Shown here piece after piece: positions 1 through 9,054 of a stretch of DNA of 59,075 bases (the stretch's first letter is position 1; each line of letters opens with the position of its first letter). This DNA is from Anaerolineae bacterium. Lineage in GTDB: Bacteria; Chloroflexota; Anaerolineae; Aggregatilineales; Phototrophicaceae. Below the pieces are notes generated by a model that ran no database searches, was not told the origin of the DNA, and saw nothing but the letters and a program-made list of their open reading frames with translations. The DNA lies in NCBI GenBank assembly GCA_022843385.1, contig JALHNT010000023.1:1-59075 (forward strand), in the 5' to 3' direction. The position numbers and the translations under genes were made by a program.

Positions 1-133
1 ATCTTCCCGGCATTTATATATTGATTGCGCACCCAGGAGTGATGCTCGCGCCCTTCCTTTCTCGTGCAGCGGCTGAGGAGATAGTACATGGTCGACGCAC
101 ATCTCTGGTAGGAAACTGGACCCTAGAAGGCAC

Positions 134-412
134 TAGTGGGACGACTATCGTGAATTGACGGGTCACAATCTCTATTTTTACGCTGTTATCGTGATGTTCA
201 GTCATCAAATTATGACGTTCAGCCCACTAGTGGGTCATCCATCATGAATAGATGGCTTGGCAGCTATCGGCAAACCTTTTTTCGCTCACCTCACCCCCCA
301 GCCCCCTCTCCAATGCATTGGAGAGGGGGGGTCGAGCCAAGCGAGACGGGGGTGAGGTTAAGCCTGCAAAAGGGATATTGAGACCCGTCAATTCAGGATA
401 GTCAGCCCACTA
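134..412. mobile_element. MITE-like element with 36-bp terminal inverted repeats
   Basis: Positions 134-169 and 377-412 are inverted repeats of each other with about 32 of 36 positions matching. Both ends finish in TAGTGGG/CCCACTA, so the outermost TA could be a target-site duplication of the Tc1/mariner-IS630 kind. There is no open reading frame of any credibility between them, so this would be a non-autonomous miniature element. The interior carries a palindrome CCCACTAGTGGG at 223-234, which looks like two outer ends abutting, and a separate REP-like palindrome at 289-357. No transposase with matching ends is present in the window. The element lies immediately downstream of the dehydrogenase gene. 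Confidence 0.6.
289..357. repeat. REP-like palindrome, copy 1 (nested in the MITE)
   Basis: A perfect 28-nt palindrome at 302-329 (CCCCCTCTCCAAT with its complement) is enclosed by an outer pair CCTCACCCCC (289-298) and GGGGGTGAGG (348-357). Related CTCACCCC / CTCTCC-GGAGA sequences recur at 8649-8741, 48996-49034 and 51478-51521. Here the copy sits inside the larger inverted-repeat element, so one repeat is probably nested in the other. Confidence 0.65.
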
Positions 413-413
413 A

Positions 414-441
414 GAACCAACAACTAGGAACTAACAACTAT
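414..441. repeat. short word repeat (AACAAC / AACTA) at gene 3' side
   Basis: The stretch is a chain of near-identical words of the form AACCAACAACTAGGAACTAA. The same words occur at 3463-3494, just past the mutase stop codon, and at 7040-7053 in repeat R1. They are non-coding and sit at gene ends. No function can be read from them. Confidence 0.4.
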
Positions 442-442
442 C

Positions 443-1729
443 CTACGGATAGAACCCGCGCGTCAGCAGGGCATCGCCCACCCGCTTGATGGCGAGCATC
501 TGCGCCGCCGTCCGCATATCCGTGCCTTGTTTCTCGGTCATGCTGGCGGTGGCATCATAGGCCTTAATCAGCACCCGTTCCAGTTGGCGGAACACTTCGT
601 CGGTGTCCCAGAAGAATTCCTGCAACCCCTGCACCCACTCGAAGTACGAAACCGTCACACCGCCGGCATTCGCCAGGATGTCCGGGATGACCAGGATGCC
701 GCGATCATTCAGGATGTCGTCGGCTTCGGTGTCGGTCGGGCCGTTCGCGCCTTCCACGATCAGGCTGGCATGGATGTGCGGCGCATTGTCTTCGGTCAAC
801 TGGCCTTCCATCGCTGCCGGGATCAGCACATCGCAGGGCAGCGTCAGCAGTTCTGAATTGGTGATGTGATCAACACCGGGATAACCGTTCAGCGTGCGGT
901 TGGCCGCCACATAATCGCGCACCTTCGGGATGTTCAAGCCGTTGGCATCGTAGATGCCGCCATCGACATCGCTCACGCCCACCACCTTGAACCCCAGTTC
1001 ATAGGCATAAGCGGCAGCATGAGAACCGACGTTGCCGAACCCTTGAATGACCAGTGCGGTGTTGTTGGGGTTGGAACGCCCCATCCGCTTCAGCGCTTCC
1101 AGCATCACGATGATGACGCCGCGCCCGGTGGCTTCGGTGCGTCCCTGGCTGCCGCCGATGTTGATCGGCTTGCCCGTCACAATCGCCGGCACCGAATAGC
1201 CAACGGTCATGCTGTAGGTGTCCATGATCCAGGCCATTTCCTGCGGGCCAGTCCCCATATCCGGGGCGGGGATGTCGGCGTAGGGGCTGATGAGGGGGAT
1301 CAATTCTGAAGCATAACGCCGGGTCAGGTTTTCTTTTTCGCGGACGCTCAGGCTCTTTGGATCAACGATCACGCCGCCCTTCGCCCCGCCAAACGGCAGG
1401 TTGACCAGTGCACACTTCCATGTCATCCACATCGCCAGCGCCCGCACCTCGTCCAGCGTGACGTTGGTGCTGAAACGGATGCCGCCTTTGCTGGGGCCGA
1501 GGATGGTGCTATGATGCACCCGGTAGCCGGTGAACATCTCAATCCGGCCATCGTCGCGGCGCACCGGGAAATTCACCGTGAATTCGCGGCGCGGCCAGCG
1601 CATATATTCCTTCACATTATCATCGAGATCGAGCCGCTGCACCGCCCGATCATACTGCGACAGCGCCGTTTCATACGGGCTGGGTAAGTGTTCAAGTGCG
1701 GTGTGGATGGAAGGCATTGAAACAACCAT
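443..1729 (-). CDS. gdhA: Glu/Leu/Phe/Val dehydrogenase family (probable glutamate dehydrogenase)
   Basis: This 428-residue protein has the length and order of motifs of the hexameric amino-acid dehydrogenases that interconvert glutamate and 2-oxoglutarate with NAD(P). The N-terminal substrate domain contains GPSKGGIRF, the catalytic-lysine motif PFGGAKGGV and the aspartate motif PAPDMGTG. The C-terminal Rossmann domain has GFGNVGS. The ATG at 1729 is preceded by GAGGAG at a 5-nt distance, so the start is well supported. A TATACT box lies about 65 nt upstream. The gene stands alone, between the MITE and a divergent exported-protein gene. Specificity for glutamate rather than a branched-chain amino acid is inferred from length and motif spelling. 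Confidence 0.9.
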   Translation of the reverse strand: MVVSMPSIHTALEHLPSPYETALSQYDRAVQRLDLDDNVKEYMRWPRREFTVNFPVRRDDGRIEMFTGYRVHHSTILGPSKGGIRFSTNVTLDEVRALAMWMTWKCALVNLPFGGAKGGVIVDPKSLSVREKENLTRRYASELIPLISPYADIPAPDMGTGPQEMAWIMDTYSMTVGYSVPAIVTGKPINIGGSQGRTEATGRGVIIVMLEALKRMGRSNPNNTALVIQGFGNVGSHAAAYAYELGFKVVGVSDVDGGIYDANGLNIPKVRDYVAANRTLNGYPGVDHITNSELLTLPCDVLIPAAMEGQLTEDNAPHIHASLIVEGANGPTDTEADDILNDRGILVIPDILANAGGVTVSYFEWVQGLQEFFWDTDEVFRQLERVLIKAYDATASMTEKQGTDMRTAAQMLAIKRVGDALLTRGFYP

Positions 1730-1792
1730 TGTATCTCCTCGTGTTTACACAATTTTAGTGAATGTCTACAAAAAAACTTGTCATTTATAGAC

Positions 1793-1798
1793 AGTATA
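1793..1798 (-). promoter_or_regulatory. possible -10 element (TATACT) of the dehydrogenase gene
   Basis: On the minus strand the sequence TGCGCTATACTG lies about 65 nt before the ATG. The same GCTATAcT-like word occurs 33-47 nt ahead of several plus-strand starts (5367, 5883, 10782, 13272, 15628, 53830). No convincing TTGACA is paired with it here. Confidence 0.35.
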
Positions 1799-2011
1799 GC
1801 GCAGACTATGGCGCAGAAGCCTAAATGATTCCTAAAAATGTGCAATTTGTCTAGTTTCAGTAGTGCAATTTATCCATGTACCTGATCCGCCAAAAGATGG
1901 AGGCAAAAGTCCGCCGCAGGCTGGACGAGTCAGCCGCCGCTATCTGTTACGCTTGCGGCATCTACGGGGTCTCAATGGATTCTGGGGAAACAACTGAAAG
2001 GAAATGACCTC

Positions 2012-3235
2012 ATGAAAATTCGTCTCATCATCATTGGGCTGGCGCTGCTGGCGTTGGTTTCCACGGTCGGCGCACAGGCCACCGTCCCACCTTTTGCGGC
2101 TGTCGAAGGCGACACGCTCACCCTGGTCGATGCCGACGGCGCGTCCCGTCCGCTGCTGACCAATGACAATGGCTTCACTTATCTGGCCTGGAATGCCGCT
2201 GGCACACAACTGGCCTACTTACAGCGTGGCCCGCAGTGGGAAAACACCCTCGGCGTGGTTGAGGCTGCGACCGGCCAGGTGACTCAACTGGAAACCGCCA
2301 GCATCACGCCTGGTTTCAACCTCAGTTGGATGGCGGACGGGCGCATTCTGTTCGCTGCCAACAACTTTGAGATGCCTGTTCCAGAGGGTCAGGGGGTCAA
2401 TATCGATCTGTTCGCCATCGAACCGCAGGCCGGTGCCGAAGCCCAGCGCCTCGGCACCGTCGTCTTCGGCACCGGTTGTGGCGGTGGCTCACCCCTGCCA
2501 GCCGACTGGATCTACTGGCGCGAAACAGGCGGGTTTGGCGGCTACTTCCTCACCCTGGCCGAGACACCCTACGGCATTGTCTACAGTCTCAACTGCATGG
2601 GGACGAGTCTGGGGCTGCTTGATCCGGCGACCGGTGAGAGCGTCGAACTCTCGACCAACTTCGCCAAAGCCGTCGTCTCACCCGATGGCGAACAGGTGGC
2701 TGGCATCGAAGCCAGTATGACTGATCGCAGCGTCCAGCGCGTCCTGCTCCTCACCCTGGCGACGCGCGAGATCACCGAACTGGCCTTCAGCGCCAGCCCG
2801 GATCTGTTGACCTGGAGCGCTGATGGCAGCCGTCTGTATTACAGCGTCCGTGAACTCAGCGCCAATCTGGTGAGCGACCTGTCACGTAATGACCAGATCG
2901 CGCTCAATGAGAAGCTGGGTTATGAGGTGACTGATCTGCCGGCCTATACCAGCGCCCTGCGTCAGTTTGATCTGAGCAGCGGCGCGGATGCCGAGTTGTT
3001 CAGCGGCTCCAGCTACGCCATCGGACGCATCGCCGAGGGTGCCGGAGCTGTCTATTTCAGCCTGATCCCGAACCTCAACGCCTGGCTGGATGCTGTCCTG
3101 CGCGGCGAATCGGTCTACGATGACCCCGCCGGGATGCGCTATGTCCTGCCGGAAGTCATGCGGCTGGCGACCGCCGAATCGCCCGATGCTTCCTACCTCG
3201 GCCAGTTCGAGCAGTTCACGCCCGTCGGCAGTTGA
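2012..3235 (+). CDS. exported TolB/WD40-like beta-propeller protein
   Basis: The 407-residue product starts with a signal peptide (MKIRLIIIGLALLALVSTVG, cleaved near AQA). It is followed by short blade-like repeats with Trp-Ser/Asn-x-Asp/Ala-Gly turns (for example YLAWNAAGTQLAYL, LSWMADGRILFA, LTWSADGSRLYY), typical of PD40/TolB-type propellers outside the membrane. The ATG is preceded by AAGGA at a suitable distance. No enzymatic motif is visible. Its role is probably protein- or ligand-binding at the cell surface; the true partner is unknown. It is transcribed away from the dehydrogenase gene. Confidence 0.7.
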   Translation: MKIRLIIIGLALLALVSTVGAQATVPPFAAVEGDTLTLVDADGASRPLLTNDNGFTYLAWNAAGTQLAYLQRGPQWENTLGVVEAATGQVTQLETASITPGFNLSWMADGRILFAANNFEMPVPEGQGVNIDLFAIEPQAGAEAQRLGTVVFGTGCGGGSPLPADWIYWRETGGFGGYFLTLAETPYGIVYSLNCMGTSLGLLDPATGESVELSTNFAKAVVSPDGEQVAGIEASMTDRSVQRVLLLTLATREITELAFSASPDLLTWSADGSRLYYSVRELSANLVSDLSRNDQIALNEKLGYEVTDLPAYTSALRQFDLSSGADAELFSGSSYAIGRIAEGAGAVYFSLIPNLNAWLDAVLRGESVYDDPAGMRYVLPEVMRLATAESPDASYLGQFEQFTPVGS

Positions 3236-3249
3236 GGGGGGTAGTAGCA

Positions 3250-3320
3250 GCGGACACCCCATTGGGTGTTCCTACGAAGGACCGATGGGGGTAGGGACGT
3301 GCAACGGCACGTCCGCTGTA
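3250..3320. repeat. two small palindromes of the TAGGGAC-AACG-GTCC family
   Basis: GGACGTGC-AACG-GCACGTCC at 3295-3314 is a perfect 8-bp stem with an AACG loop. A second, inverted and slightly imperfect copy lies at 3252-3272 (GGACACCC with GGGTGTTCC). Relatives occur at 6222-6241 and 54476-54500. Stems differ between copies by paired changes while the loop and the flanking GTAGGG and CCGCTG stay nearly the same. Confidence 0.6.
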
Positions 3321-3408
3321 CTCAAAATTGCGCCTCTACGCAGCAATTCGGTTGACCGATGGGAGCAGCACACGATCAGAGCAAACCGATTCAATGCCCA
3401 TCTGAGAA

Positions 3409-3455
3409 ATCTGTTCACAACCGTTGGCATCTCTTATGCCCCATTGTGAACAGAT
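3409..3455. terminator. long nested hairpin between convergent genes
   Basis: ATCTGTTCACAA (3409-3420) pairs perfectly with TTGTGAACAGAT (3444-3455), and the loop contains a further GGCAT/ATGCC stem. It lies between the 3' ends of the exported propeller gene and the mutase gene, where a bidirectional terminator would be expected, but it has no U-run. Confidence 0.4.
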
Positions 3456-3498
3456 CTCCCCTGAACTAGCAACTAACAACTAACAACCAACAACGACC

Positions 3499-5184
<1,686 letters not shown>

Positions 5185-5399
5185 GGAAAAGGTCCTCACA
5201 ATTCGATAGCTGTGACAGTCTGATTATACGCCGCCTGAAGCCGGGATGGGGTAGATGATGCGTCACCCCTGTTGGATGACATATGACCTCATTGGAATCT
5301 CCGCCCTTGGTCTGAGCCTCATCTGGAACATTTTCCGCAGGCCAGTCGTCCTATCTCGTGTTACGCTATACCCGTAATCGTTGAGTGAAGGAGTAAAGC

Positions 5400-5825
5400 A
5401 TGTCGCAATCCGACCCGACCAATTTCTTTGACATTCTGTTCCGCTACTTCCTGATGTTGGGGGTAGCCTTCCTGAGCCTGTTCATTGCGACCCCCTCGCA
5501 GCCCATGCCGCCGCCCACCGAACCGACCTTCCGCAGCCCGACCATCATCGAGCAGGTCGAAGTACAGGTGCTGGAGTCGATGCCGCCGATGATTCAGCTC
5601 GTCGTCACTGGCGCTCAACCCGATGGCTGTGACCTGCCCGTTGTGGTCGAGCAGGAGCGCGAGGGCAGTACCGTCCGCGTCCAGATTTACCGCGATGTCC
5701 CGCTGGCAATGACCTGCCCGATGGCGCTTGTCCCCTATGATGCTACCATCGCTCTGCATGGCGGCTTCGAACCTGGCACCTACCAGATCGATGTCAACGG
5801 CTTCGTCGTCGAAGTGACGATCTGA
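5400..5825 (+). CDS. small single-pass exported or anchored protein, unknown function
   Basis: The 141-residue product has one N-terminal membrane segment (FFDILFRYFLMLGVAFLSLF), then a Pro-rich linker (PMPPPTEPT) and a compact domain with two cysteines (DGCDLP and MTCPM) that could form a disulfide outside the cell. It ends in a beta-rich stretch (TYQIDVNGFVVEVTI). AAGGAG lies just before the ATG, and a TATACC box lies 33 nt upstream. I do not recognise a family. Confidence 0.65.
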   Translation: MSQSDPTNFFDILFRYFLMLGVAFLSLFIATPSQPMPPPTEPTFRSPTIIEQVEVQVLESMPPMIQLVVTGAQPDGCDLPVVVEQEREGSTVRVQIYRDVPLAMTCPMALVPYDATIALHGGFEPGTYQIDVNGFVVEVTI

Positions 5826-5882
5826 CGCCCACCTGCCGACATAATACGGGAGCAAGTGAGATACGACCACCTGCTCCCCATG

Positions 5883-5888
5883 CTATAC
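5883..5888 (+). promoter_or_regulatory. possible -10 element (TATACT)
   Basis: TGCTATACTCC is 33 nt ahead of the ATG at 5916 and matches the recurrent GCTATAcT word seen before other genes in this window. A paired -35 is not clear. Confidence 0.35.
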
Positions 5889-5915
5889 TCCTGTAAAGAT
5901 AAGTAGGAGTAAGTG

Positions 5916-6221
5916 ATGGATACCGGAGCAATCACAAGCAACCTGTTTACACTTGGCTTTGGCGTCCTGTTCCTTCTGAGCAGCATTCATAATTGGGACT
6001 GGTTGTGGAAGATCAACGGACTGGGCCGGATGATGGTTCGCCGCTACGGCCACAAAGCCATCAGGATGTATACGGCGCTGATAGGCATTGCCATTATCGC
6101 AGGGTCAATTCGACAGATGATTGATGCAGTCCTCGTGACAACCTGGGGCAGGGTTCTCTGCATCGGTCTCGTTATGGCTGTGGGTTTTACAGTGGTGACG
6201 CTGCGGAACCGGAAGCAGTAG
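5916..6221 (+). CDS. small membrane protein, possibly Imm17-like
   Basis: The 101-residue product has about three hydrophobic segments: residues 8-25, 50-65 and 75-95. Between the first two lies an HNWDWLWK...RRYGHKAIRMY stretch. That spacing (hydrophobic helix, Asn-Trp-Asp-Trp, Gly-x-Lys-x-x-Arg, then a helix) resembles small membrane immunity proteins of the Imm17 type; this is a remembered resemblance, not a search result. The ATG at 5916 is preferred over GTG 5913 because TAGGAG is 6 nt upstream of it. The stop codon overlaps the start of a small palindrome, and repeat R1 follows. Confidence 0.6.
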   Translation: MDTGAITSNLFTLGFGVLFLLSSIHNWDWLWKINGLGRMMVRRYGHKAIRMYTALIGIAIIAGSIRQMIDAVLVTTWGRVLCIGLVMAVGFTVVTLRNRKQ

Positions 6222-6244
6222 GGACGCACAACGGTGCGTCCGGC
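6219..6244. repeat. small palindrome of the TAGGGAC-AACG-GTCC family
   Basis: GGACGCAC (6222-6229), loop AACG, GTGCGTCC (6234-6241) form a perfect stem that begins right at the stop codon of the upstream gene. Compared with the copy at 3295, the stem bases TG/CA are replaced by CA/TG on both sides, so pairing is kept. It may act as a weak terminator. Confidence 0.6.
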
Positions 6245-6271
6245 TGATTGCTTCAGGTGTCGTGTCGAATC

Positions 6272-7060
6272 CCGCTCCCTCAACCTCGATTTGTCCCAAC
6301 CGTTCTCTAACCCTGCGCCGACAGCCTTAACCCTCGCGCTCCCGTTCAACGGTTAATGCCGACTCAGCTTATCTCGTACCAAAAAGTTTACCAAAAGTTC
6401 ACCCATTAGCGAGCAATCGGGTGTAGTCTTCTCGTAGGAGTAGTTCGCGAACCACCCGCGCAATCGTTCGGCTCGATGGCTCTGAACCAGGATTGAGGGA
6501 AATGTTCACAAAATGCACGTTTGACTTTGACGACTTTGACGACTTTTGCGAACCGTGTTCTCTCGGACTATTTTGATGACTGACGACTATCGACTGATGA
6601 CTAACTCACAATCTGCAAAAGACGGACTGTTGCATTTGCAGAATTTGCAGAATCTCGTGCAGGCTTGCTCCGTTTTTACTCTGTGTTCTCTGTGTCCTCT
6701 GTGTTGGTTTTATGTCTTTGTCGTTCTGTCTGTCCGACGACGACGACGACACAAAACTGGAGTTGCACAAAATGGACTTGCAACACTTGCAACATTTCTA
6801 ACTTTTGCAACACTTGAGGGAAAACAGTGGCGTAGGATTCACGAATTGAAGTATGGACTGATGCGAATCTGACGAATCTGACGAATCGTGTGAATCAAGT
6901 AGCGGCTGAAAGCGGACGGCTGAAAGCTGATGGCTGATGGCTCCAATCAGCAAAATCAGCAGCAAAGGGGGGTAGGGTCAATCAGCAGCAACAGGAACTT
7001 GAGCGCTCTGTGTGATGACTATCGACTGACGACTATCGACTAACAACTATCGACTGATTC
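6272..7060. repeat. mosaic non-coding repeat R1 (inverted relative to R2 at 40560-41292)
   Basis: No gene is credible across this 0.8-kb stretch. Its first 280 bases (from CTCCCTCAACC through GTACCAAAAAGTTTACC and the TTTGACGACTTTGACGAC run) match the reverse complement of 41292-41000 closely. The rest is a chain of short tandem words: CTCTGTGTTCTCTGTGTCC, TTTTATGTCTTTGTC, CGACGACGACGAC, TTGCAACACTTGCAAC, AATCTGACGAATCTGACG, GGCTGAAAGCTGATGGC, AATCAGCAAAATCAGCAGC and GACTATCGACTGACGAC. Most of these words recur in R2 in another order. Function is unknown. Confidence 0.75.
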
Positions 7061-7132
7061 CGCCAATCGGGAACTCCTGACCCAGCGCCAGCGTCTATGC
7101 CATAGTTGGTTGAATGGTTTAGGAGGTTTCGT

Positions 7133-8590
7133 ATGAAAAAGGGACTATTGGCGCTGGTCGCCGGATTGCTACTGGTGGCGGCTGCCGGACTGGTGCAGAC
7201 ACCCACCCCGGCCTCGGCGCAGGAACGCGATAGCGTCAGCCTGACGATCTACAATCAGGGGACGGCGCTGGTACAGGATCGCCGCACCTTCCCGCTGGAA
7301 CAGGGCGTGATGACGCTCGATTTCACCGATGTCGCCGCCAGCATCGACTCGACCTCGGTCAGCTTCAAATCCCTGACCGATCCGCTGGGGACGCGGGTGC
7401 TGGAACAGAATTACGTCTTCGATCTGGTGGGCAGCAGCGCCCTGCTGGAACGCTATCTCGATGAACGCATCGAGATTGTGACCAACGATGGCACCGCCTT
7501 CGCCGGTCAGCTCCTCAGCGGGCGCAACGGCGAGATCATCCTGCGCCAGGACGATGGTCAGGTGCAGGTCATCAACCAGGTCAATATCCGCGACCTGCGC
7601 TTCCCGGCGCTGCCCGAAGGCCTCATCACCCGCCCGACGCTCCGCTGGCTGCTGGATGTGGCGCAGGCCGGGCCGCAGCAGGTTGAACTGACTTACCTCA
7701 CCGGTGGGTTGAACTGGTCGGCTGATTACATTCTGCTGCTGGCGACCGATGAGACTAGCCTGGATGTCAACGGCTGGATCACCCTCACCAATGTCAGCGG
7801 CGCTGGCTTCCGCGAGGCCCAGCTCAAGCTGATCGCCGGCGATGTCAACCGCCTGCCCGAACCGGAGATGATGTACGACATGGCTGCGGCCATGCCGGCT
7901 GACGGAGCCATGGCCCAGGAGCGTCAGGTGGAACAGCGCGACTTCAGCGAATACAAGCTCTACGAAGTCGCCCGTCCGGTGACCGTGGCCGACAACGAAA
8001 CCAAGCAGGTCGAGTTCGTCAGCGCCACCGGCGTCTCCGCCAGCACTTTCTTCGTCTATAACGGTGGCAGCCCCTTCTATGGCTACTATGGCCCGGTCAC
8101 CGACCAGTATTATGGACAGTCCGGCATCACTGATGTCCAGAACTGGCTGGAATTCTCGACCGGCGAGGAAAGCGGTCTGGATGCAGCCCTACCTGCCGGA
8201 CGGGTGCGGGTGTATCAGGAAGATATTGATGGCGCTGCCCTGTTGATCGGTGAGAACCAGATTGACCACACCGCTAAGGGTGAGACCATCGAGCTTTATC
8301 TGGGCAACGCCTTCGATCTGGTCGGTGAGCGCATCCAGAGCGACTTCATTTATCTGGGGACGAACGTGCTGGAAGAAACCTATCAGATCACGCTGCGGAA
8401 TCGTAAAGAAACCGACGCCGTAGAAATCCGTGTGCCGGAGAATCTATTCCGCTGGAGCAACTGGGAAATTCTGAACTCCAGCGATGACTGGACCAAGGTG
8501 GACTCGAACAGCATCGAGTTCCGCGTGACGGTGCCGCCGGGCGGCGAAAAGGTCATCACCTACACCGTCCGCTATAGCTGGCCCAACTGA
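7133..8590 (+). CDS. exported DUF4139-family protein
   Basis: The start is the ATG at 7133, with a perfect AGGAGG just before it; an in-frame upstream start at 7106 has none. The 485-residue product has a signal peptide ending near PASAQE. It then runs SVSLTIYNQGTALVQDRRTF and a long beta-rich body (GGLNWSADYILLL, ending VPPGGEKVITYTVRYSW), the hallmark order of DUF4139 proteins. The family is exported and poorly characterised. Repeat R1 lies directly upstream, so the promoter must lie in or very near the last R1 modules. Confidence 0.78.
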   Translation: MKKGLLALVAGLLLVAAAGLVQTPTPASAQERDSVSLTIYNQGTALVQDRRTFPLEQGVMTLDFTDVAASIDSTSVSFKSLTDPLGTRVLEQNYVFDLVGSSALLERYLDERIEIVTNDGTAFAGQLLSGRNGEIILRQDDGQVQVINQVNIRDLRFPALPEGLITRPTLRWLLDVAQAGPQQVELTYLTGGLNWSADYILLLATDETSLDVNGWITLTNVSGAGFREAQLKLIAGDVNRLPEPEMMYDMAAAMPADGAMAQERQVEQRDFSEYKLYEVARPVTVADNETKQVEFVSATGVSASTFFVYNGGSPFYGYYGPVTDQYYGQSGITDVQNWLEFSTGEESGLDAALPAGRVRVYQEDIDGAALLIGENQIDHTAKGETIELYLGNAFDLVGERIQSDFIYLGTNVLEETYQITLRNRKETDAVEIRVPENLFRWSNWEILNSSDDWTKVDSNSIEFRVTVPPGGEKVITYTVRYSWPN

Positions 8591-8648
8591 GCCTGACTAA
8601 CTGCCCTCATTCCCTGGAGCGTGTTATGAACGTCGCTCTCGTATTGCA

Positions 8649-8758
8649 CTCACCCCACGCTACGCAGCCCTCTCCTACGGGGTTCGGGGATTAATGGCAC
8701 TTCCTTCACGACAGCTCCCCTTCTCCCAGTGGGAGAAGGGGCGGGGGGGATGAGGGCT
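8649..8758. repeat. REP-like palindromes, copy 2
   Basis: CTCACCCCACGCTACGCAGCC at 8649 is followed by a hairpin of CCCCTTCTCCC (8717-8727) with GGGAGAAGGGG (8731-8741) and a loop of three, then GGGGGGATGAGGG. The CGCTACGCAGCC word is shared with the copy at 51478. It lies downstream of the DUF4139 gene and could end its transcript. Confidence 0.6.
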
Positions 8759-9054
8759 ATAAAGTGCATAACACACTCTAACTCGGTGACGAGTTGGGGA
8801 TGAGGGCTGCAAGGGGCAACAGTCTGCCCCTATCGCTGGCGCATCATCGGGTGTATGATGAATGATTGACCGCTCTCGACTGCCCCGCTTCCCCGCGCGC
8901 TCACGAAACTGTGGTACAATGAAGAAAATAACGGCTCCAAAGATTTTTATTACAAGACCTGTTTAATTGGTTTGTTAGACAGTTTTCGTTCATTTAGCCT
9001 ATGAGAAAGGTCAGGCCGGGTTCCGATTCAGGTATCCGGTCGTTGTATTGAGTT
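8759..9054 (+). promoter_or_regulatory. leader region of the RNase J gene
   Basis: No gene is seen here. GTGGTACAAT at 8911-8920 resembles an extended -10 box, but no good -35 is found at the right distance. If it is the promoter, the RNase J mRNA has a leader of roughly 130 nt, long enough for the kind of leader control reported for RNases in other bacteria. No known riboswitch fold was recognised. Confidence 0.3.

Noticed and set aside
14..208. Minus-strand frame of 64 codons at the window start
   Set aside because: It lies within the MITE end and has no ribosome site or family resemblance.
6250..6275. TCGAATCCC-like word considered as a tRNA T-arm
   Set aside because: No matching acceptor, D or anticodon arms are found, and the word belongs to the start of repeat R1.
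6546..6872. Plus-strand frame of 108 codons inside R1
   Set aside because: It is composed of tandem words (CTCTGTGT, CGACGACG) and is not kept in R2.
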